This document shows, piece after piece, positions 1 to 8,842 of a DNA stretch of 64,000 bases (its first letter is position 1; each line of letters opens with the position of its first letter). The stretch is from Tritrichomonas musculus (taxonomy: Eukaryota > Parabasalia > Tritrichomonadida > Tritrichomonadidae): positions 620,001-684,000 of the forward strand of contig JAPFFF010000011.1 of NCBI GenBank assembly GCA_039105265.1, given 5' to 3'. A model generated the notes under the pieces. It was not told the origin of the DNA. It made no database searches and worked only from the letters and a program-made list of their open reading frames with translations. A program made the position numbers and the translations under genes.

Positions 1-1964
1 ATTCGAAAATCTTCATACTCTCCGTCTATTTTAATCTCCTCATTGTCATCAACTCCATAGCAAAGATATCGGAAACATTTCTTGTCAAACGCCTCTATTT
101 CTTCAATAAATTCCAGCGCGGTTCGAATATCTCTTGGAGCAGCAAGAACATCAACGTCCCGAACTATTGCCTCCGCTCCTTCCGAAACCTCTTCACCAGC
201 AAAACAAAATCTTTTTACCTTTGATATTCCCTCTGCCGCCAACGATAAAAGCGCCTTTGGACCGCCGACAAAATTAACTGTGGCACCAGCTATACACACA
301 ACATCTTTGATATAATTAAACCAATTTGTCTTGTTTTTCATATCGTTTAGTTGTTTTTGGAGGTTTGAATAAAGATTTTGCAGCTCAGATATTCTATTAT
401 TTGCTATATCTACTGTATTTCCCAAAGAATTTAGAACAAAAAGATGAGACTCAATATTTTCCCCAATAACGACGCCAGAAGTCTGTATATTACAGTTTGT
501 GTATAAAGTACTACATGCCTCAGGTCTTGGTACGACAGAATAATACCCACATCCTGCCAGAAACTCAAAAGTATTTCCTCCTTCTTTATACGAAACATCT
601 GGTATCGGAAAAATTACTTCTTTGTCAGAGGGCATATAAAGTATCAGTCCATAAGGAGGATTCCCAATATCTATTCGGCTATTGTAGTGGAAAGGAATAT
701 ATTTATAACAATTTTCTGAAACAACTTTATAGCACGATTCTGACTCATAACTGCTATGAGAATACCCAAATTCAGAGGTATATTCTATTCCGTTTATATT
801 TAGACTTGCCGAAAAATTACATGACTCCTTCTTGGTACATTTCAGTAGAACACTCCAATATCCGTCTTTATCTTCGTATTTTGCCACTTCGCAATCGTTA
901 AATGTATAAAGTCCTTTCTCAACAATAACTTCAAAAGGATTTTTGTCGGAATAATTATGTATCCAATTCCTTAGGACGTATCTATTTGTATCGTTTTGCT
1001 CAATGAAAATTCCTTGATATGTATGTTTGAAGAACTCAGTTTCTCCTTTGATTGATTTGGAGCCAGGAATATTGTATGACAAATTATTGCCGACCCATTC
1101 ATTATTTTGCTTTGTGAGTTTGAAATCTGTACCAAATACCTCATCATGGAACTCAAAAGTTTGTCCATCTAAGAGCTTGTCAAATTCTTCTGTTCCGGGA
1201 ATATAGCCCCAATCAGCATAATAATATTATTCATTTTCTGTGCAGCCAAACGACTTCATCTCATAGAAATTCGGTAAAGGAGAAGTATAAAGTTTGAGAC
1301 AATTTTCTGCATCGATATTATTACATTTGATATTTATGAGGTTAGATTCCTTGTTTGAAATATACTGCTTAACCTCTCCTGTGAAATTTATTTTCATGAA
1401 ACCAGAAGTAAAGAGGTCAAAAGGATTGTCAAGAGATTCCTTACTCATATAAATTCGGGCAGATAATTCGTTTTCAATATAGGAAATTGCGTTATTTGAG
1501 TCGATTTTGGGATTCGTAAATTTGCCGTTTTTTGCGTCTATTTTTGCCTCCCCGCCAGTCTTGCTGGGGTCTCCTACAGAGCTTAACGTTGAACAGTTTA
1601 TTGTAAAAACATTTCCTGAATAGTCAGACGGTATATCTATTTTGATTTCCAATATATTGTATTCGTCATTTTCTGCTTTCAACAAGGAGTTTAAATCAAG
1701 GGAATAGGCATCAAGACCATCTTCATATGATAATTCATTAACTGAGCCAGGGGACATTTCCAAAGAGGTTATTCGTTCTTCATGATTTATTAATTGAGAT
1801 TTCAGAGAGATTCCTCCCAAATTTATATCTCCTCCAACGGTCAAATCTTGTTCGATATCAGCTGTTTTGGCGCTTATTTCATCACAGTTTATTGAGGAAG
1901 GATTCTTTGAGCCGCCTATAAATGCACCGTCTAAAGCGTTCTGTTTAGTCAGTATTGCAGTCAT
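1..1964 (-). pseudogene. Fibre-like protein of element Z, runs off left edge
   Basis: The N-terminal part has short segments (DGAFIGG, DLTVGGDINLGG, SLKSQLINHEERITSLE) typical of virion fibre or tail proteins: beta-rich pieces followed by a coiled-coil stretch. Further in it is rich in Tyr, Ser and Cys, with a second coiled-coil-like stretch (NRISELQNLYSNLQKQLND) and a hydrophobic stretch near the window edge. It looks broken, with about one interruption, unless these are two adjacent genes. The start at 1964 faces the 110-residue family gene across only 14 bp. The fibre role is an inference from composition and position. Confidence 0.5.
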
Positions 1965-1978
1965 TTTAAAATAAATAA
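1965..1978. promoter_or_regulatory. 14-bp bidirectional promoter gap
   Basis: Only 14 A/T bases separate the ATG codons of two divergent Z genes. Trichomonad mRNAs are known for very short 5' leaders with initiator elements next to the start codon, so this gap must hold or adjoin both start sites. No other recognisable motif is visible. Confidence 0.45.
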
Positions 1979-2311
1979 ATGCCCAAGACATACTTCATTA
2001 CCAAAAAGTACAACAATATTTTGCCCTCAGAATTCACAAATTCATTGAATAAACGATCTATTTCCTTCCAATATTGTCGAGCCACCTGTAATGGATATCT
2101 GGACGGAGAAACAGAAATGCACGCGTCATTTATTCAAAGAGATGAGTACGAAGATTCTCTTGTCTGGTACGCCAATTTGACTCCTCCGGACGATAATAGG
2201 AAATACGAATTTGTCGGGACAAAAAGAGAGTTTAGGATATGGTTCACAGACGCAGAAGGGAACGAAATAAAGCCTGACAATTTCACTGTTTTCTTGAAGT
2301 TAGAGTATTGA
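1979..2311 (+). CDS. Conserved 110-residue Maverick protein (Z copy)
   Basis: This is the divergent member of a family present in A, B and C, always 110 residues. Conserved features are the MPK-YF start, a central GYLDGE/TIIGDL region with a hydrophobic strand, and the C-terminal block KR-FxIWFTDxxGNEIKPDxF. It looks like a compact beta-rich protein without a signal peptide or membrane span. In A, B and C it lies directly beside the integrase; here it is divergent from the fibre and convergent with the capsid gene. The function is unknown; a minor virion component is a guess from context. Confidence 0.8.
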   Translation: MPKTYFITKKYNNILPSEFTNSLNKRSISFQYCRATCNGYLDGETEMHASFIQRDEYEDSLVWYANLTPPDDNRKYEFVGTKREFRIWFTDAEGNEIKPDNFTVFLKLEY

Positions 2312-2360
2312 CAAAGTCTTTACTGAGCATGCGCAAAAAAATATTTTTTTACTGTTTTTT

Positions 2361-4250
2361 TTATTCATAGCCTGCTGGTACTGAATTAGGATAATATTCG
2401 ACTCCATCAACGCTCCAAGTGAAATATGTATCAGAACAGATCCAGGCCTCACAACTAGGTGGATGTTGGTCTGGAAAATCTGGGTCGGGAATAAAGTATG
2501 TGTCATCATCGCCACGATACATTGGCTGACCTCTGAACGTAACGGTTATTGAAGTACTTCCAGTATCGATTCCGTCAAATACATAGCCTGCATTGCTCAT
2601 TTCGAGTTGGAAGTTTATGCCAAAAGATGTTCCGTCAGAGCGGCAATTTGTATATCGTTTTCCTGTTGCTGGGTCGTTTAATGGTTGCGTGAAAGAGTCT
2701 TCAAATTCTTGTGTGGCTTCTAAGGCTCCATCTAGTTCGTTTGCGATAAGTTGATGTTGATAAAATCTTGCAGCACAAGTATTGGCAAATTCAGTGTCTG
2801 GATATGTTCTTTTATTAACTACGAGCTGGACATTTTGATACATAATATTGTCGAAACAAGTAATGTCGGCAGTAGATTTTGGAAACATCATCGTGATATT
2901 TGTCGCATTTCTCAATGGAATTGACTTACTGACTTCGAGACCGTTTACTTTGGCAGTTCCTTCGAATATTTCTCTTGTAAGTTCCTGAGACGGAATCAAT
3001 AAAGGAGTTTGTAATTCTCTGACAAGTCCTTGATAAACATCGGGTTTGAGACCAAAACCTGCCAAATTTGAACGACCCAATTGAATAGTTCCTCCAAGGA
3101 CATACAAAGTAATTTTCTCTGTTTTGAGGTTGATATTCTCTGATTTTGTTGAGGCAAGTAAGGCTCCTTTCAATTCACTTTTGATAATTTTGACAGTATC
3201 TCCTGGATCCAATGGTTTGTCTGGATTAGCTGCTGCGATTAATTCTGCAAATTCTTTTTTATTGACATCATCTCTTGAAACTCCATATTTTGTAAATTCT
3301 TCGTCAGTATATCCGAAATCAATTATTGGATGTTCCAAAACATCGTCATCATATACATTTGCGCCTTTGTATCTTTGGTATTCGATATGAAGTTTTTGTG
3401 AAGGAGTTGGTTTGGCGGAATAATGAGAAACAATAACAGATGGACGGCCGATTTGAGTGAATTTTCTTGATATTGGGATGACAGCAGGCATTTCTTCAGC
3501 AATTTCTTTGTCTTCCAAAAATTGTAGAGTTTCCTTAACGATATTTGGATTGATTTGTGCCCAGACAAGAGCGCGTAAAGATGTTTTGACCTCTTCTTCT
3601 ATCTCTCCGCAAATTGCGTTTGGATATAACTGCCATGCCTGAAGAGCCAGTTGGTCGACAAATGGAATGGTTAATTCAATGGTAAATTTATGTGGTTGGC
3701 CGTCAGCAATATCCTTTAAATCGACATAACAACCACAAACTGAAGGGGAGAATTGACTGACATTTTCCCAAGTAGAATGAGAATATTTTGATGTTGCTTT
3801 TGCATCACGAGGTTTGATGGAGTTATAGGCGAAAGATTCTCTTTGGAGTTCGTCTTGTCGATATGCGCCTAAGAGTTTATCATTTATCCAGAAGCGACAA
3901 TCTTCATAAAATTCTACAGCATTCTTGAATCCGACAAATATTTTCATCAATCCATTTGTATCTGCAGATACGTCAATAGGTTGGGACAATTTAATGATGA
4001 AATCAAGGAGAATTGTGGTAAAAGACTTTTCAATTTGGGTGATTGTATGGCCGGAATGAGATAATTTAATACGTGCTTTTGTGCCGACTGGGAGTGGGGC
4101 GTCTTTGTCTTTGAACTCTTCCATAACGAAAGAAAATGTATTATCTCCTCCATTTCTTTGAATGAGATTTCGTAATTTTGACTGGAAAAATGAGAGAACA
4201 TCGCCTTCATCATTTCCTAAATTTTTGGTCTGTGCGTTGTAGTAGGTCAT
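2361..4250 (-). CDS. Major capsid protein, double jelly-roll type (Z copy)
   Basis: The 629-residue product aligns along its length with the about 650-residue capsid proteins of B, C and D. The N-terminus (TYYNAQTKNLGND, then NTFSFVMEEF) matches their RYRNERAHNLK and RSFSFRTVDC. Later shared blocks include FKIFVGFKNA/KLFVGFKSS, QLALQAWQLYPN/LLALQAFDLFPN, SAGLVWA-type strands and a C-terminal Tyr/Asp-rich NGQPI/RGQPMYRGDDDTYF block. In Polintons this protein is predicted to form pseudo-hexameric capsomers. It is divergent from the pX-like gene, as in the other elements. It is open throughout. Confidence 0.85.
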   Translation of the reverse strand: MTYYNAQTKNLGNDEGDVLSFFQSKLRNLIQRNGGDNTFSFVMEEFKDKDAPLPVGTKARIKLSHSGHTITQIEKSFTTILLDFIIKLSQPIDVSADTNGLMKIFVGFKNAVEFYEDCRFWINDKLLGAYRQDELQRESFAYNSIKPRDAKATSKYSHSTWENVSQFSPSVCGCYVDLKDIADGQPHKFTIELTIPFVDQLALQAWQLYPNAICGEIEEEVKTSLRALVWAQINPNIVKETLQFLEDKEIAEEMPAVIPISRKFTQIGRPSVIVSHYSAKPTPSQKLHIEYQRYKGANVYDDDVLEHPIIDFGYTDEEFTKYGVSRDDVNKKEFAELIAAANPDKPLDPGDTVKIIKSELKGALLASTKSENINLKTEKITLYVLGGTIQLGRSNLAGFGLKPDVYQGLVRELQTPLLIPSQELTREIFEGTAKVNGLEVSKSIPLRNATNITMMFPKSTADITCFDNIMYQNVQLVVNKRTYPDTEFANTCAARFYQHQLIANELDGALEATQEFEDSFTQPLNDPATGKRYTNCRSDGTSFGINFQLEMSNAGYVFDGIDTGSTSITVTFRGQPMYRGDDDTYFIPDPDFPDQHPPSCEAWICSDTYFTWSVDGVEYYPNSVPAGYE

Positions 4251-4320
4251 TTGATTTAATATAAAAATGACAATAAAGGAGTTGTAAAGTTTGTTATATG
4301 AACATTTTACTTAAAAGGAA

Positions 4321-4659
4321 ATGGCATTCGGAAGTTGGTTTAAAAACATCATTAACGGAGCAAAAAACGTAATCGGAAAAGCATTACCGGTACTGAAAAA
4401 AGGTGCTGAAATCGTGTCAAAAGTCGCTCCAGTACTTGGCGGGGCGATAGGCGGACCTGTAGGAAATGTAATCAATAAAATAGGCGATTATGCTGGAAAA
4501 TTTGCTGGGAATAAATCGCTGCCTTTGGCAGGGCCTTTCGAAGGAAAGTCTTTGGGAGTAAATGGCGCGGGGATAAGACAGATAAATAATAGTTGGTCGC
4601 AGCAAATTGCAGGACCAACAACTAATCCAGGAAGATTTGATATTCCTTTGTTGAAATGA
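4321..4659 (+). CDS. pX/pVI-like small hydrophobic capsid-associated protein (Z copy)
   Basis: This 112-residue product begins with an amphipathic Lys-rich segment (FGSWFKNIINGAKNVIGKA), followed by a Gly/Val-rich hydrophobic stretch (VLGGAIGGPVGN) and a Gly/Pro tail. The same layout (short basic amphipathic helix, then a glycine-rich hydrophobic segment) is seen in the 83-residue genes next to the capsid genes of B, C and D. It resembles adenovirus pX/pVI-type minor capsid peptides, which are membrane-active. It is divergent from the capsid gene across about 70 bp. The role is inferred from composition and neighbours. Confidence 0.65.
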   Translation: MAFGSWFKNIINGAKNVIGKALPVLKKGAEIVSKVAPVLGGAIGGPVGNVINKIGDYAGKFAGNKSLPLAGPFEGKSLGVNGAGIRQINNSWSQQIAGPTTNPGRFDIPLLK

Positions 4660-4700
4660 GTAAAAGAGAATGATATTGGGTGATTTTTATTGAAAAGGAA

Positions 4701-5087
4701 ATGAACGACATCAAAGTAATTGAACCAATCTCAAAGCATACAAAAGAGTTTGATACAGTTGATGAATTCAATTTATACTATAACAAGAATAAAGAAGAGA
4801 TGGATAAACTTACGACGCATAAACTCAATAAATTATATCTCATAAAAGGGTATCGAATAACTAGAATCAAGAATGTGTTGAGCCTCAAAAAAATGAAGCA
4901 AAATGCACAATATGATATTGACAACGAGTTAGATGAACTAAAAAAAGAGATACAGCAAATTCGTGAAATAACGAAGTTGGTAGAACCAATGAAAGAAACA
5001 ATAAATAACATCATACATTTCTTAAATCCTCAGATGGAGATGGAAGTATTGCCGCCCTCTGATACCTGTACAATTAGGCAGGAATGA
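4701..5087 (+). CDS. Conserved coiled-coil protein of the capsid cluster (Z copy)
   Basis: The N-terminal half (VDEFNLYYNKNKEEMDKLTTHKLNK, then YRITRIKN, LKK) matches the B protein at 23586 (VEEFDLFYQKYKEMFNEKTTNYLNK, then YRITKRTGKD, LKKI). The C-terminal half is a coiled coil (ELDELKKEIQQIREITKLV). The ATG at 4701 is chosen because it aligns with the family N-terminus. Its end overlaps the convergent ATPase gene by 58 bp. It always lies just after the pX-like gene. The function is unknown. Confidence 0.7.
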   Translation: MNDIKVIEPISKHTKEFDTVDEFNLYYNKNKEEMDKLTTHKLNKLYLIKGYRITRIKNVLSLKKMKQNAQYDIDNELDELKKEIQQIREITKLVEPMKETINNIIHFLNPQMEMEVLPPSDTCTIRQE

Positions 5088-5845
5088 GAATCTGGATTGT
5101 AATTTTTTTCTTCAGACAATTGCCTATAAAAATTGTAGAACTCCTCAAAGTCCAAATTACTTGCTGATTGAGAATAAATATAGTGCAGTTGTTGACGGTT
5201 GAAGCAAGGGAAAACGAACAAAGTTGTAATATCATTTTTGATATGCGGTTTGATGCCTTTCCATCCTTGAATCAATAAAAAGTAGGAAATATTTGTGTGT
5301 CTGCATCTTCGGAGCTGTTGGGAGAAAAACGATTCTTCGGACGAAAATAGTTTGTTGTTTGAAATATCATCGAAAAGTATCAGTGTATGGAGGAAATCTT
5401 TACTGAAATCAGTAATGTGAAGCACCTTGAACATATCATTTTTTTGTCCATCATCTAGTCGTTCCTCCAATCCTTCTCGCTTGACAAGATAGTAGAGGTT
5501 CTTTGCAGCAATTAATTCTGTGATAAAATCGACTGCCATCTTCTCGGAAACGGTAATATATGGCATTTTGATGAGGTGTTTGAGAGATTGGAAACTCCTA
5601 TCGTTTTCGTCGCCATTTTTCGTGATATAGATTAGTAAGTGGCGTGTTTTTATTAATCCTATTTTGATAATTTCTTGGAGAGCAATGACGGTTTTTCCAG
5701 AATTTTGTTTCCCAACCACAACATTTACAGAATTGTATTTTATATGAATATCATCGTGAATTGGCTCGATTAAAGCACCCGATAAATTGTTTGCGTTTTG
5801 TTTCAGAGTTTCTGAGACAAGAGAATTAATTACTTTTAAACTCAT
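5030..5845 (-). CDS. Genome-packaging ATPase, FtsK/HerA (A32-like) type (Z copy)
   Basis: This 271-residue P-loop ATPase has Walker A at about residues 43-56 (VVGKQNSGKTVIAL) and Walker B at about 151-161 (LHTLILFDDIS). It then has an arginine-rich sensor region (FSQQLRRCRHTNISYFLLIQ) and a conserved tail (FVFPCFNRQQLHYIY) that matches FFIFNGFSRQKLNYIY of the C copy. In Polintons and large DNA viruses such enzymes pump the genome into the capsid. It lies head to tail with the 140-residue gene and overlaps the convergent coiled-coil gene. It is shorter than the C copy, which has extra low-complexity inserts. Confidence 0.85.
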   Translation of the reverse strand: MSLKVINSLVSETLKQNANNLSGALIEPIHDDIHIKYNSVNVVVGKQNSGKTVIALQEIIKIGLIKTRHLLIYITKNGDENDRSFQSLKHLIKMPYITVSEKMAVDFITELIAAKNLYYLVKREGLEERLDDGQKNDMFKVLHITDFSKDFLHTLILFDDISNNKLFSSEESFFSQQLRRCRHTNISYFLLIQGWKGIKPHIKNDITTLFVFPCFNRQQLHYIYSQSASNLDFEEFYNFYRQLSEEKNYNPDSHSCLIVQVSEGGNTSISI

Positions 5846-5894
5846 TTATTCCCCAAAAGACTGCAAAAAAATAAGTGAAGATTTATTGGAATTT

Positions 5895-6317
5895 TTATGC
5901 ATGGAGTTGTGCAGCTGCTTCGTCATCATTAAACCAAACATCATGATCGTCCCAATTGCCTTGGCCTTCTTGAGTCCATTGATTGTCAGGATGATTTTGT
6001 TCTAAATAATCGAAATCGTCAATTTCTGGTGGTTGTTGGTCGTGTCCTTCGAATATTTCTGGTTTCTGTAATGTTGCTGCTGCGTGGAGAATAGCAAATT
6101 TGACATGATTAGCAATGTGGTTTGAAAAGGCTTTTCTCTGTTGTTCATTATGACCTTCTTTTGTGTAGAGAGTGTGGGCTATTAAATCACTGACAAGATC
6201 ATCAATTAGTTGTTTGTTCTTTTTCTTCAATTTATCGAAATCTTTACTATTTGGATCGACATTGCCTAATCCGAGCCTTACTGCAAAATCGTGTATAATA
6301 TAGTAATTCCACATCAT
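5895..6317 (-). CDS. Hypothetical 140-residue protein of element Z
   Basis: I recognise no family. The N-terminal two-thirds is predicted helical and charged (DFDKLKKKNKQLIDDLVSDLI, FSNHIANHVKFAILHAAATL). The C-terminal 45 residues are acidic and rich in Asp, Trp and Gln (DDFDYLEQNHPDNQW, WDDHDVWFNDDEAA), a layout common in proteins that bind basic partners. It lies between the ATPase and the DxNGD protein in the same direction. No counterpart was found in B or C. There is no signal peptide or membrane span. Confidence 0.5.
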   Translation of the reverse strand: MMWNYYIIHDFAVRLGLGNVDPNSKDFDKLKKKNKQLIDDLVSDLIAHTLYTKEGHNEQQRKAFSNHIANHVKFAILHAAATLQKPEIFEGHDQQPPEIDDFDYLEQNHPDNQWTQEGQGNWDDHDVWFNDDEAAAQLHA

Positions 6318-6338
6318 AGCACATGCCTTACTGTAAAT

Positions 6339-7919
6339 CTACATCTTGTATTTGCTAAGTGGTTTTTCTGTTATGTTTCCGATAGAGTTGCTGGCGATTA
6401 ATTTACCGATTGCGTGATCGAACGCCTTTCTGAAAATAAAGTATTCGAATCTCCTGTATGAAGTCATTCTCTTGTTAGATGGTTTCTTATAGCCTTCATG
6501 TTTGTAATTTTGCCATGATTCTGGTACTGTCCATCCTTCCATATTGCCTTTCATGTATGGGTTTGTATTATCGACGTCAAAATGACCGCCAAATAAGTTA
6601 TTAGTATATTCTCTTGCGCTCTTAAATCCTGATTCTTTTCGGGCCTCTCTTGTGGGATATTGATTGTAGAAACCATATCGCATTGGCCAGTCGGATTTTG
6701 TTGTTGTATATCCATTTACATAGACGTACTTATTGTTGGCGTTTCTGATGGCGACATCAGGGATATTATCTCCGTTTATATCTGCGTGGACAAGAGTCCA
6801 TGGGCTATTTGGTGATTTCTCATTGTGTTTCTCAACCATTCTCTGCGCTCCTTGTGGAGAAATTGCTTGTGCGACACGTTTTATATCCTTTTTGAGTCTT
6901 AATACTATGTGTTCCAAAGCCTCCATTCCCGCTTTATCACGTGCTCCTGCAGAACCGTGTCTAGATGGTAAATCTTTATACATAGCAGCAATTTGATATA
7001 AAGCTACTTCAGATCGTGGATCTAATCCATGACGAGAAGTAGGTTGTTGGGCGGATATATTGTACTTCAGAATTAAATCATTAATTAATCGTTCTATATT
7101 TTCATTGTTTATATTAGGTTGTTGTGTCATTTGATTTTGAAATAAAATTGTATTATCGTTGTTGTTATTTTGAGTAGTTGGAGGCGTTGACAGCTCTGCT
7201 GGCCCTAACTCCGTTAGTGAAGGAGGTCTTCTCAATTTGTTTAAGGGATTTAATTCCGGAAAAGTCTCTCCTGCTCCAAGTCTAAAGAAAAATCCAGAAT
7301 ACTCTTGAGGTTCCCTATGTGAAGTTTCTGGAGGACTTGATGGAGGGACAGAAGGAATTTCCCTATGTGAATATACTCTATCGACAAAATGTTGAAGACT
7401 TTCCGAATTGATACGCCTAACATATCTATGATCGAAGTTGTCGTTTGCGGCAAAGTTATGAGAATTAAGTATAGATATTGCAGTACGAATAATATGTCTT
7501 GGAAAAGCTTTTTTCTTATATTGTTCTAGGATTTGTTTGTCGACTCTTTCGGATAATTCTTTGTAAAATTTGGCAGTTTTTAGAATCCAAGAAGTGAATC
7601 TATAATCACCCAAATCCACTAAATCTTCACTATAAGTCAAGGGTCTTTCAATAGGATGTTCTTCTTGAAACCTTTGAATGAATCTCTCTATTGTATTACT
7701 ATTGACGACATTTGCATAAAGACCAAAATTGAATTCATTTAGAACTTTCGACAAATAATCGGCATATACTCGATCCCTCAATAATTCTCCCTGATTATTC
7801 GTAGTAGTGATATTGAATCCCAGTTCATTGTTGAGTCTATTACAATATCCTAATAATTTTTGCGTGTTATTGCCTTGCATTACTTGTCCGGCAGTAAGTT
7901 TTATTGACGATTTACTCAT
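6339..7919 (-). CDS. DxNGD-loop protein of element Z
   Basis: This protein has about 526 residues. The first 200 are helical, the middle is Pro/Asn/Gln-rich, and the C-terminal 180 contain DINGDNIPDVAIRN followed by YVYVNGY and a basic helix-rich tail. The same core (NGDxxxDxxxxxxxGxxxIVNGYKL) is found in Y, A, B and C, so this is a conserved Maverick gene. DxNxDxxxD is a calcium-binding-loop pattern known from EF-hand and FG-GAP proteins; metal binding here is an inference. I chose the start MSKSSIKLT at 7919 because an A/T promoter-like stretch lies just before it. The function is unknown; a large virion or replication-associated protein is plausible. Confidence 0.7.
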   Translation of the reverse strand: MSKSSIKLTAGQVMQGNNTQKLLGYCNRLNNELGFNITTTNNQGELLRDRVYADYLSKVLNEFNFGLYANVVNSNTIERFIQRFQEEHPIERPLTYSEDLVDLGDYRFTSWILKTAKFYKELSERVDKQILEQYKKKAFPRHIIRTAISILNSHNFAANDNFDHRYVRRINSESLQHFVDRVYSHREIPSVPPSSPPETSHREPQEYSGFFFRLGAGETFPELNPLNKLRRPPSLTELGPAELSTPPTTQNNNNDNTILFQNQMTQQPNINNENIERLINDLILKYNISAQQPTSRHGLDPRSEVALYQIAAMYKDLPSRHGSAGARDKAGMEALEHIVLRLKKDIKRVAQAISPQGAQRMVEKHNEKSPNSPWTLVHADINGDNIPDVAIRNANNKYVYVNGYTTTKSDWPMRYGFYNQYPTREARKESGFKSAREYTNNLFGGHFDVDNTNPYMKGNMEGWTVPESWQNYKHEGYKKPSNKRMTSYRRFEYFIFRKAFDHAIGKLIASNSIGNITEKPLSKYKM

Positions 7920-7945
7920 TTGATTTCCAAAAAAATAAGGGCTGT

Positions 7946-8467
7946 TTATATGCCACATTCCTTGATAAATCTACCGTAATCCTTGCTCAGACCGGCACAA
8001 TTAGGACGATTTGACTTAATTCTAGTATCTATTTCGTCAATCAAAAAGCCGGCGTCATATTGAAACATCTGGTGGTATTCAATCTCTTTACCATCCTTAG
8101 TTGTAAATTTCTTTGGTTCCCTTACAATAACTACGTCCTGTATCTTGTTTTTTCCGTTCTTTGCTGTGTCGATTGAGTAGTGGCTTCCCTTCTTGTTAAA
8201 GCATAGATATACCTTTTCGCAGTCAAATAACTCACATAATTCTTTGTATAGAAACTGTTGATTCTTATAAATTGAGACGACTAAGGGCCTGCAAACTATT
8301 CTATTGGCGTTAAATTTGTCAGGAAAAAGATACTCTTTGTCGATGATGATGTAGAATTCGTAGGCTGAATCGATGGCGGGGTCCTTCTCTTTGTTGGTTT
8401 CAATATATTCTTCCAATTTATCACACAATTTATTGACAGACAAGTAAAGTGGCTTTGTGTTTGTCAT
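7946..8467 (-). CDS. Hypothetical 173-residue protein next to the Z terminus
   Basis: This is a mixed alpha/beta protein with strands such as YEFYIIIDKEYLF and RPLVVSIY, a Cys-rich stretch (LCELFDCEKVYLCF), a GSHYSID segment and an ending NCAGLSKDYGRFIKECGI. The order His ... Asp ... Cys loosely recalls adenovirus-type proteases, but spacing and flanks do not convince me, so no function is given. The start at 8467 is preferred over 8473 because a TTTTTTATC motif lies 19 bp upstream, as for genes in B and C. It is the gene nearest the right end of Z. Confidence 0.5.
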   Translation of the reverse strand: MTNTKPLYLSVNKLCDKLEEYIETNKEKDPAIDSAYEFYIIIDKEYLFPDKFNANRIVCRPLVVSIYKNQQFLYKELCELFDCEKVYLCFNKKGSHYSIDTAKNGKNKIQDVVIVREPKKFTTKDGKEIEYHQMFQYDAGFLIDEIDTRIKSNRPNCAGLSKDYGRFIKECGI

Positions 8468-8473
8468 TTGCAT

Positions 8474-8842
8474 TGGGGATAAAAAATTATTTGTTTCAGA
8501 AAAAGTTTCAAAAAAGTTGATTTTAATAATTTTAAAATGAATAAATTGTATACAAAAATTTTATTTATACCTTTTTTCATATCACATGTCATGCAAAAAT
8601 TTTATCAAAATTATGTTCATATCACCACTTTCCATCCATTGAAAGACCTTAATTTAGGTAATTTATTGACACAAAAAGGTGAATGCAAAATGCCCTATAG
8701 TGATAGGGGGTTTTCTGACAACACTCTGAAGGTCAAAAAAGTGCCAAAATTGGGTAGTTGGAGACCAAAAAAGTGCCAAAATTAGGGGTGTTTGAGGGGA
8801 TTGAAGACCGGAGGTCTGAAATCACCGCAAACATATACTACT
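8474..8842. repeat. Non-coding right terminal region of element Z
   Basis: This A/T-rich leader is followed by a terminal stretch with short direct repeats (AAAAAAGTGCCAAAATT twice, at about 8738-8781) and small hairpins: CCCTATAGTGATAGGG near 8691, and AGACC/GGTCT arms near 8804-8816. It ends ...ACTACT. Because the left end of Z is outside the window, the inverted repeat cannot be confirmed. I see no convincing gene here. Confidence 0.5.

Larger units (their letters stand above)
1..8842. mobile_element. Element Z: AT-rich Polinton/Maverick, right part only
   Basis: This segment carries capsid, pX-like, ATPase, fibre-like and DxNGD genes of the Maverick set. It runs off the left edge, so polymerase and integrase are not seen. 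Its right end is placed at 8842, where the sequence read inward on the minus strand starts AGTAGTATATG, resembling the AGTAGTGAT ends of the other elements. The neighbouring Y gene is cut at exactly this point. Gene order differs from B and C. The genes seen are mostly open, with about one break, so it is probably fairly young. The exact terminus is tentative. Confidence 0.7.

Noticed and set aside
7946-8467. Adenovirus-type cysteine protease
   Set aside because: A His, Asp and Cys occur in suitable order, but no convincing motif around them or right spacing is visible, so the gene is left unnamed.
8537-8785. Open frame of 82 residues near the right end of Z
   Set aside because: It crosses the terminal repeat region, has no counterpart in other elements and has low-complexity A/T-derived sequence.
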